From: Neorhizobium alkalisoli
GTDB taxonomy: Bacteria > Pseudomonadota > Alphaproteobacteria > Rhizobiales > Rhizobiaceae
Direction of reading: 5' to 3'
Length of the DNA: 64,000 nucleotides
Assembly: GCF_002968635.1 (NCBI RefSeq)
Contig: NZ_PVBN01000004.1
Location: forward strand, 372,001-436,000
Shown: positions 60,000-64,000 of the stretch, one piece after another
How positions within the stretch are numbered: position 1 is the first letter of the stretch
How the letters are laid out: the number at the start of each line of letters is the position of its first letter
Position numbers and translations under genes: made by a program
The notes under the pieces: model-generated
What the model was told of the DNA's origin: nothing
What the model saw: only the letters and a program-made list of their open reading frames with translations
Database searches by the model: none

Positions 60000-61414
60000 A
60001 AATCAAGGCTGCTTTCCGTTCGAGATTGAGCGGTGAAACGGACGGCGCAATGCGCCCCAGGCCCCGGAGCAGCCGTAAACGAGCCTCGCAGCTGCCGGAC
60101 CAGCCCAGAGACGAGGCCGGTTCCGGACGAACGCCGGCCCGTGACCTTGAGATCGAAACCAGGACCGTTGTCGCGGACCGTCAACACGAAGTCTCCATCC
60201 AAGCGGCTGAGCGAGACCCAGATTTCGCAATTGCCTGCCTCGTCACAGCCATGCTTCACCGCATTCGTGACAAGCTCGTTAAGGATGAGCGCGAGAGGCA
60301 TTGTCACGTCGTTCCCTAAATGTCCGGCCTCGACGTCGATATGCAGCGTGACGTTTTGCGAAAACGCTTGTCTTGCACTGTCGCACACGGCGTTGACAAA
60401 GTTGCGCGCATCAACCTCCGTGCGATCATGCTCGCTATAGAGAGCCTGCTGTGCGGCAGCCATTGCTCCAACCCGCTGAGCCGCATCACCCAAAACAGCG
60501 CGCGCCTCGGCGCTGTTGCTTTCGCGCTCCGCTGAACGGAGCAAGGCATGGAGCATCATCATGTTGTTTTTGACGCGATGGTTGAGCTCGTCTAGGAAGA
60601 CCCGCTGATTGTTCTCGGCCAATTTGCGGTCGCTGATGTCCACCAACATGTTCACCGCTCCCACGACGTCTCCGTCTTCACTCCGCATAGGAGTGGGGAA
60701 GGGGAGGAATGGAAAGAGCGAGCCGTCGGGCCGTTGTGCCATGGCTTCCACACCTCGCACAGGGCGATTTTCCTTAAGAGCGATCGCCATCGGACATTCG
60801 TTATGCGGCAGCGGTTGCCCATCTGCGGTGAACAGCCGAAACGTCACGCACCATTCATCCTGGCCAATGATTGGCTCCCTACCGGCCAGCTCGGCGGCCG
60901 CACGGTTGAAATAGGTGATCTTTCCCTGTGCGTCCGTTGTGTATACGGCAGCAGGAAGTGCTTCGAGAACTTGACGTAACTCTTCGTCTTTCCGCGTCAG
61001 CTGACGCCTTGTCTCGACGATTTCGGTTACATCACTCGTGAAGCAACGGGTGTTGATAAATTCGCCATTGCAAAACTGGCCACTGGAGGTGATCTCGACA
61101 TGCCTGATGGAGCCGTTTTTCGCCCGCATTCGGGCTGGAAATCGGATTAGCTTTTCCCCGGCGCCGAGGCGGATAAGGATCTCGTTTATCGTATCCGCAT
61201 CTTCGTGAAACGCCGTAATCGGCCGACCAATGTACTCATGGGGAGCATAGCCAAGCAGATCAAGTTCTGCTTGATTGGCGTGCAGGATGGTACCGTCGGC
61301 ACCGACTAGATGCAGGGCAAAGGCCCCATTTTCGAAAAAGTCTTCGTAATCGTCGTAGAAAACCTCGGTGCCAGAGACAGCCGGACCGCCACTCACCAAC
61401 TCAACCTTACCCAT
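59996..61414 (-). CDS. HWE/HisKA_2-type sensor kinase with two PAS domains
   Basis: 472 residues from the ATG giving 'MGKVELVSGG'. PAS 1 is near 25-135 ('GADGTILHANQAELDLLGY') and PAS 2 near 155-285 ('TDAQGKITYFNRAAAELAG'). The phospho-His is in 'FLDELNHRVKNNMMML', the HisKA_2/HWE signature, and the ATPase domain has 'LALILNELVTNAVKHG' and 'DNGPGFD'. No membrane helix, so it senses a cytoplasmic cue. Such kinases feed PhyR-type general stress signalling in alphaproteobacteria. Coupled to the downstream receiver by ATGA. Confidence 0.94.
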   Translation of the reverse strand: MGKVELVSGGPAVSGTEVFYDDYEDFFENGAFALHLVGADGTILHANQAELDLLGYAPHEYIGRPITAFHEDADTINEILIRLGAGEKLIRFPARMRAKNGSIRHVEITSSGQFCNGEFINTRCFTSDVTEIVETRRQLTRKDEELRQVLEALPAAVYTTDAQGKITYFNRAAAELAGREPIIGQDEWCVTFRLFTADGQPLPHNECPMAIALKENRPVRGVEAMAQRPDGSLFPFLPFPTPMRSEDGDVVGAVNMLVDISDRKLAENNQRVFLDELNHRVKNNMMMLHALLRSAERESNSAEARAVLGDAAQRVGAMAAAQQALYSEHDRTEVDARNFVNAVCDSARQAFSQNVTLHIDVEAGHLGNDVTMPLALILNELVTNAVKHGCDEAGNCEIWVSLSRLDGDFVLTVRDNGPGFDLKVTGRRSSGTGLVSGLVRQLRGSFTAAPGPGAHCAVRFTAQSRTESSLDL

Positions 61415-61459
61415 GCGGTCTTCTCGCCCCCTCAATCGATTCCAGTTTAACACCCTCAA

Positions 61460-61484
61460 ACACGCCAAATGTATTTTAGTTCCG
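61460..61484 (-). promoter_or_regulatory. Possible EcfG-type promoter for the HWE kinase gene
   Basis: On the minus strand GGAAC (61480-61484), 16 bases, TGTT (61460-61463), 46 bases before the kinase ATG. One mismatch from CGTT. Confidence 0.3.
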
Positions 61485-61706
61485 ACCTACAAGGTCAGGT
61501 CTCCCCGCGAAATGCGTCAAATGTCGGAGTCTTGCCCGGACGGCAGCCTAAAATTTCACGACCAGACGGTGGCAACTTCCCCGGATAGACAGCCATTTTA
61601 ACCGAGGCCTTTTGCTACCAAGAGTACACTGGCCACCGATCGAACAGGAACATGTTGCGGAGCCAGTGAGTTTGCTCGCGTGACGCAGATCAGATCGGTG
61701 CAGCCT

Positions 61707-62066
61707 ATGCCGCAGACGACCGTATTGGTGATCGAGGACGAGCCATTGATACGCATGGCCGTGGCGGACGATTTGCGCGAGGCAGGCTTCAACGCTTTGG
61801 AAGCTGCCAACGCTTACGATGCTCTCCGCATCCTTTCTACTGAAGCCTCGATCGATGCGATATTCACTGATATCGATCTACACGGAGAACTTGACGGGTT
61901 GAGCCTTGCCTGGATCGTCAACGAGCGGTGGCCACCCATCCGGATCATTATAACCTCTGGTAAGCGGTGGCTAGAGCGAGATCGGATGCCAGACGGTTCG
62001 GTGTTCTTCCCAAAACCCTATGCTCACCAGACGATCATCAATGCCCTGACGCGGTTGATGTCGTAA
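61707..62066 (+). CDS. Single-domain response regulator (receiver)
   Basis: 119 residues from the ATG giving 'MPQTTVLVIEDEPLIRMA'; a GTG 9 codons earlier is an alternative start. Phospho-Asp is in 'IFTDIDLHGELDG', Ser/Thr in 'IIITSGK' and Lys in 'FFPKPY'. No output domain. It lies 83 bp upstream of a second HWE kinase and is divergent from the first. GGAAC-N17-AGTT is found upstream (61647-61672). Confidence 0.92.
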   Translation: MPQTTVLVIEDEPLIRMAVADDLREAGFNALEAANAYDALRILSTEASIDAIFTDIDLHGELDGLSLAWIVNERWPPIRIIITSGKRWLERDRMPDGSVFFPKPYAHQTIINALTRLMS

Positions 62067-62149
62067 CTCCTAGCTCAATTCATTAAAATATCTATCGGTT
62101 CCTTTTGATGCCGTGATAGGTTTCCCCCTCATAGTAGCGCGGAACGCCC

Positions 62150-63223
62150 ATGACGAATCCTGAAGATCCGATGCCGCCCCACAGAGCCGTTTCCGATCTA
62201 CCGCATCTCGCGGAAGCGCTCGATGACAACCGATTTCGGCAGTTTCTCGATCATGTCCCCTTCGCGGTCGCTGTCTCCGAACTCGGCGAGAGGGAGGCGC
62301 TCGTTTATGGGAATATAGAATTCGAGCGGCTGACCGGCGTTTCCGCTGAAGAGTTGCAAGGCCAATCCTGGTCAATCCTTCCGGCTACCCCTTCTCTCGG
62401 AGATGGCGCTGAGCTCGCGGTCGCGCTACTCGAAAATGAAGAGTATCTCGGTCCTTTCGCCGTCACTGCGGGTACGGAAAAACGGATCGTCGACGCGTGG
62501 TCCAACACGATCGTCGATGATGCCGGCAATCCGCTATTCCGACTGCTAGCGATGTCCGCCCGGGAAAGTTCCGACCATACGGGAGCCCTGACTGAGGCGC
62601 TTGCGGAAAAGGATGTTCTGCTGAAAGAGCTTCAGCATCGGGTCAAGAACAACCTGCAGATGATCACCGCGTTGATCCGAATGGAAGCGCGAAACGCTCA
62701 GCGTCTGGAGGAAAGTGAGCGCTTCAACAGGCTGGCGGGACGGATCGAGGCCCTGTCGATCCTCTATCGCTCACTCTACACTGGTAGCGAGGCCGAGACC
62801 GTCGATCTCGGGATCTATGTTAGTCAGATCGCTTCTTCTGTGATGGCGGCCCATGCGATCGAGGGTATTCGCCTGGATATGAAGGTCGACACCTGGCCAG
62901 TTTCGGTCAATGTCGCGATGCCGGTCGGCCTGGTTGTCAATGAACTGATGACCAATGCCCTGAAATATGCTTTCGCCGGCCGCGATGGCGGTGAGGTCAA
63001 GGTACGCTGCACCGTTGATGACGAGGGATGCAGGGTCCTCGTCGCCGACGATGGGGTCGGACTTTCCGACAAGGCCGATTGGCCTCGACGAGGCAAGCTC
63101 AGCGCCATGATAGTGCAATCGGTCAAACAGAATGCGGGAGCAGAAATCGAGGTGGAGACGGATCCGGGTAAAGGGATGGCAGTGACAATTGCCTTCTGGC
63201 GGCGGAACGCGACTGACACCTGA
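62150..63223 (+). CDS. HWE/HisKA_2-type sensor kinase with PAS domain
   Basis: 357 residues. PAS is near 25-140 ('YGNIEFERLTGVSAEELQG'). The phospho-His is in 'LLKELQHRVKNNLQMI' and the ATPase in 'VGLVVNELMTNALKYAF' and 'VADDGVGL'. Cytoplasmic, no membrane helix. Probably pairs with the receiver just upstream. This locus therefore has two kinase-receiver pairs back to back. Confidence 0.93.
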   Translation: MTNPEDPMPPHRAVSDLPHLAEALDDNRFRQFLDHVPFAVAVSELGEREALVYGNIEFERLTGVSAEELQGQSWSILPATPSLGDGAELAVALLENEEYLGPFAVTAGTEKRIVDAWSNTIVDDAGNPLFRLLAMSARESSDHTGALTEALAEKDVLLKELQHRVKNNLQMITALIRMEARNAQRLEESERFNRLAGRIEALSILYRSLYTGSEAETVDLGIYVSQIASSVMAAHAIEGIRLDMKVDTWPVSVNVAMPVGLVVNELMTNALKYAFAGRDGGEVKVRCTVDDEGCRVLVADDGVGLSDKADWPRRGKLSAMIVQSVKQNAGAEIEVETDPGKGMAVTIAFWRRNATDT

Positions 63224-63416
63224 CAAGGTATTCTTATCCCCCTCTGCCATGCGACCAGTGCACGAGTGCCGCGGACGGGACGGCGACTTGAACAAGATGC
63301 ACCTCCCGGACTTTCCTGGAAGCGCCGGCTTCCTCAGCGCGGAAGAAGCCCCCGCTCCGAAAGGTCACCTATCTCCGAGGTTGGCAATCTTGCCTCCCAC
63401 TAGATGATGCTATATA

Positions 63417-63434
63417 TGTAGGTATGTTCCTACA
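63417..63434. promoter_or_regulatory. Perfect palindrome at the toxin-antitoxin promoter
   Basis: TGTAGG (63417-63422) and CCTACA (63429-63434) flank a 6-base spacer, ending right before an ATG at 63435. The probable operator bound by the antitoxin (or antitoxin-toxin complex) for autorepression. Confidence 0.6.
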
Positions 63435-63446
63435 ATGGGGCGTTGC

Positions 63447-63701
63447 ATGAGCATTACCCGCCTGTCCAGCCGAGAGTTGAACCACGACGTCAGCAGGGCG
63501 AAGAAGGCTGCCGAAAAAGGCCCCGTAGTTATCACAGATCGCGGGAGGCCGTCGCATGTATTGATGACCTACAGTGAATTCGAACGCCTGACCGGCAAGA
63601 CTCGCAATCTTGTCTTGGCTCTTTCAGAGCCTGGTTTGTCAGATATCGATCTCGATCCACCTCGAGTCGAAATTGCGCCTCGCCGGATCGACCTATCGTG
63701 A
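63447..63701 (+). CDS. Antitoxin of a Phd/YefM-type VapBC module
   Basis: 84 residues from the ATG at 63447; the in-frame ATG at 63435 adds four residues. 'MSITRLSSRELNHDVSRAKKA' and 'GPVVITDRGRPSHVLMTYSEF' are the Phd/YefM DNA-binding fold, and the C-terminal part is the toxin-binding tail. It overlaps the toxin start by 4 bases (GTGA). Binds the toxin and the palindrome at 63417-63434. Confidence 0.92.
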   Translation: MSITRLSSRELNHDVSRAKKAAEKGPVVITDRGRPSHVLMTYSEFERLTGKTRNLVLALSEPGLSDIDLDPPRVEIAPRRIDLS

Positions 63702-64000
63702 AGTATTTGCTGGATACAAACGTCGTATCCGAGCTGCGCAAAGTCGGGGACGGTAAAGCCGATGCGAATGTCACGAGGTGGGTCGGTGCGCAAGCTTCCG
63801 ACGACTTATTCATTTCCGCGATTACTATTTTGGAACTTGAGCGCGGAATATTAAGCATCCAACGTCGCGATGCTGCGCAGGGTTCTCGCTTACGGGGCTG
63901 GATGGATAGTCGGGTTCGCCCTGAATTTGCGGAGCGAGTTCTCCCAATCGATGATGCGGTCGCTACGCGTTGCGCCCACTTACATATTCCAGACCGCCGC
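63698..64000 (+). CDS. PIN-domain toxin (VapC family), cut by the window end
   Basis: 101 codons are present from a GTG that overlaps the antitoxin stop. 'MKYLLDTNVVSELRK' carries the first catalytic Asp, 'AITILELERGIL' the Glu and 'VLPIDDAVATRCA' the third acidic residue, so the nuclease site looks intact as far as seen. VapC toxins cut RNA, often initiator tRNA. The frame is open at 64000; about 40 residues are probably missing. Confidence 0.92.
   Translation, partial: MKYLLDTNVVSELRKVGDGKADANVTRWVGAQASDDLFISAITILELERGILSIQRRDAAQGSRLRGWMDSRVRPEFAERVLPIDDAVATRCAHLHIPDRR

Overview
The window looks like an accessory region (megaplasmid or genomic island) of a Rhizobiaceae alphaproteobacterium of the Rhizobium/Sinorhizobium/Agrobacterium type. 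Evidence: high G+C; a fused PhaAB-type K+/H+ antiporter operon; HWE-type kinases; an EcfG-type sigma factor; DUF982, DUF6894, DUF4142 and DUF892 proteins; many ABC transporters; and many truncated gene remnants. No rRNA, tRNA, CRISPR array, complete IS element or replication origin was seen. Family assignments come from reading the translations, not from database searches.

Layout. 0-8.5 kb: pirin / LysR / isochorismatase-type hydrolase, then sigma factor-DUF4142-cupredoxin, an EIIA(Ntr)-like PTS protein, an FMN reductase, and a DUF2231-sugar dehydrogenase pair. 8.5-21.7 kb: a stress and ion-homeostasis block with a tandem UspA protein, the phaAB-C-D-E-F-G operon, three related XRE-type regulators, four Rnk/GreA-C-like proteins within 3.1 kb, and a DUF892 ferritin-like protein. 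22-28 kb: a ribose-type sugar ABC transporter with a LacI regulator. 28-38 kb: BCCT and DUF1236 remnants, a chemoreceptor, small DUF6894-linked genes, a TetR/saccharopine-dehydrogenase-like divergon, and a zinc locus where a degenerate COG0523 GTPase is fused in frame to the zinc chaperone AztD. 38-49 kb: a histidine kinase/OmpR pair divergent from an AfuABC-like transporter with two substrate-binding proteins, a HAD phosphatase and an inositol-monophosphatase-like enzyme. 49-52 kb: a beta-helix protein with a YvcK/CofD-like protein, then PiT and DctM fragments. 52-64 kb: structured RNA candidates, a Crp/Fnr regulator, an EcfG-type sigma locus, a small heat-shock protein behind a candidate ROSE thermometer, two HWE kinase/receiver pairs, and a VapBC-type toxin-antitoxin pair cut by the window end.

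How it fits together. Much of the content fits general stress adaptation: EcfG-like sigma, HWE kinases with single-domain receivers, Usp, Hsp20, DUF4142, DUF892, DUF982 and Pha. A few GGAAC-N16/17-(C/G/A/T)GTT motifs could be EcfG promoters. The 38-49 kb block reads as one inducible sense, import and dephosphorylate unit for a phosphorylated sugar or similar anion. The most unusual observations are a duplicated hairpin element whose two copies differ by paired changes in the stem, the Rnk-like paralogue cluster, tandem structured RNAs around 52.3-52.5 kb, the degenerate GTPase-AztD fusion, and a sigma locus in phyR-nepR-ecfG order whose first two genes do not look like PhyR or NepR. Several broken genes can be repaired by adding one base in an A/T run, so either recent decay or sequencing error must be considered.
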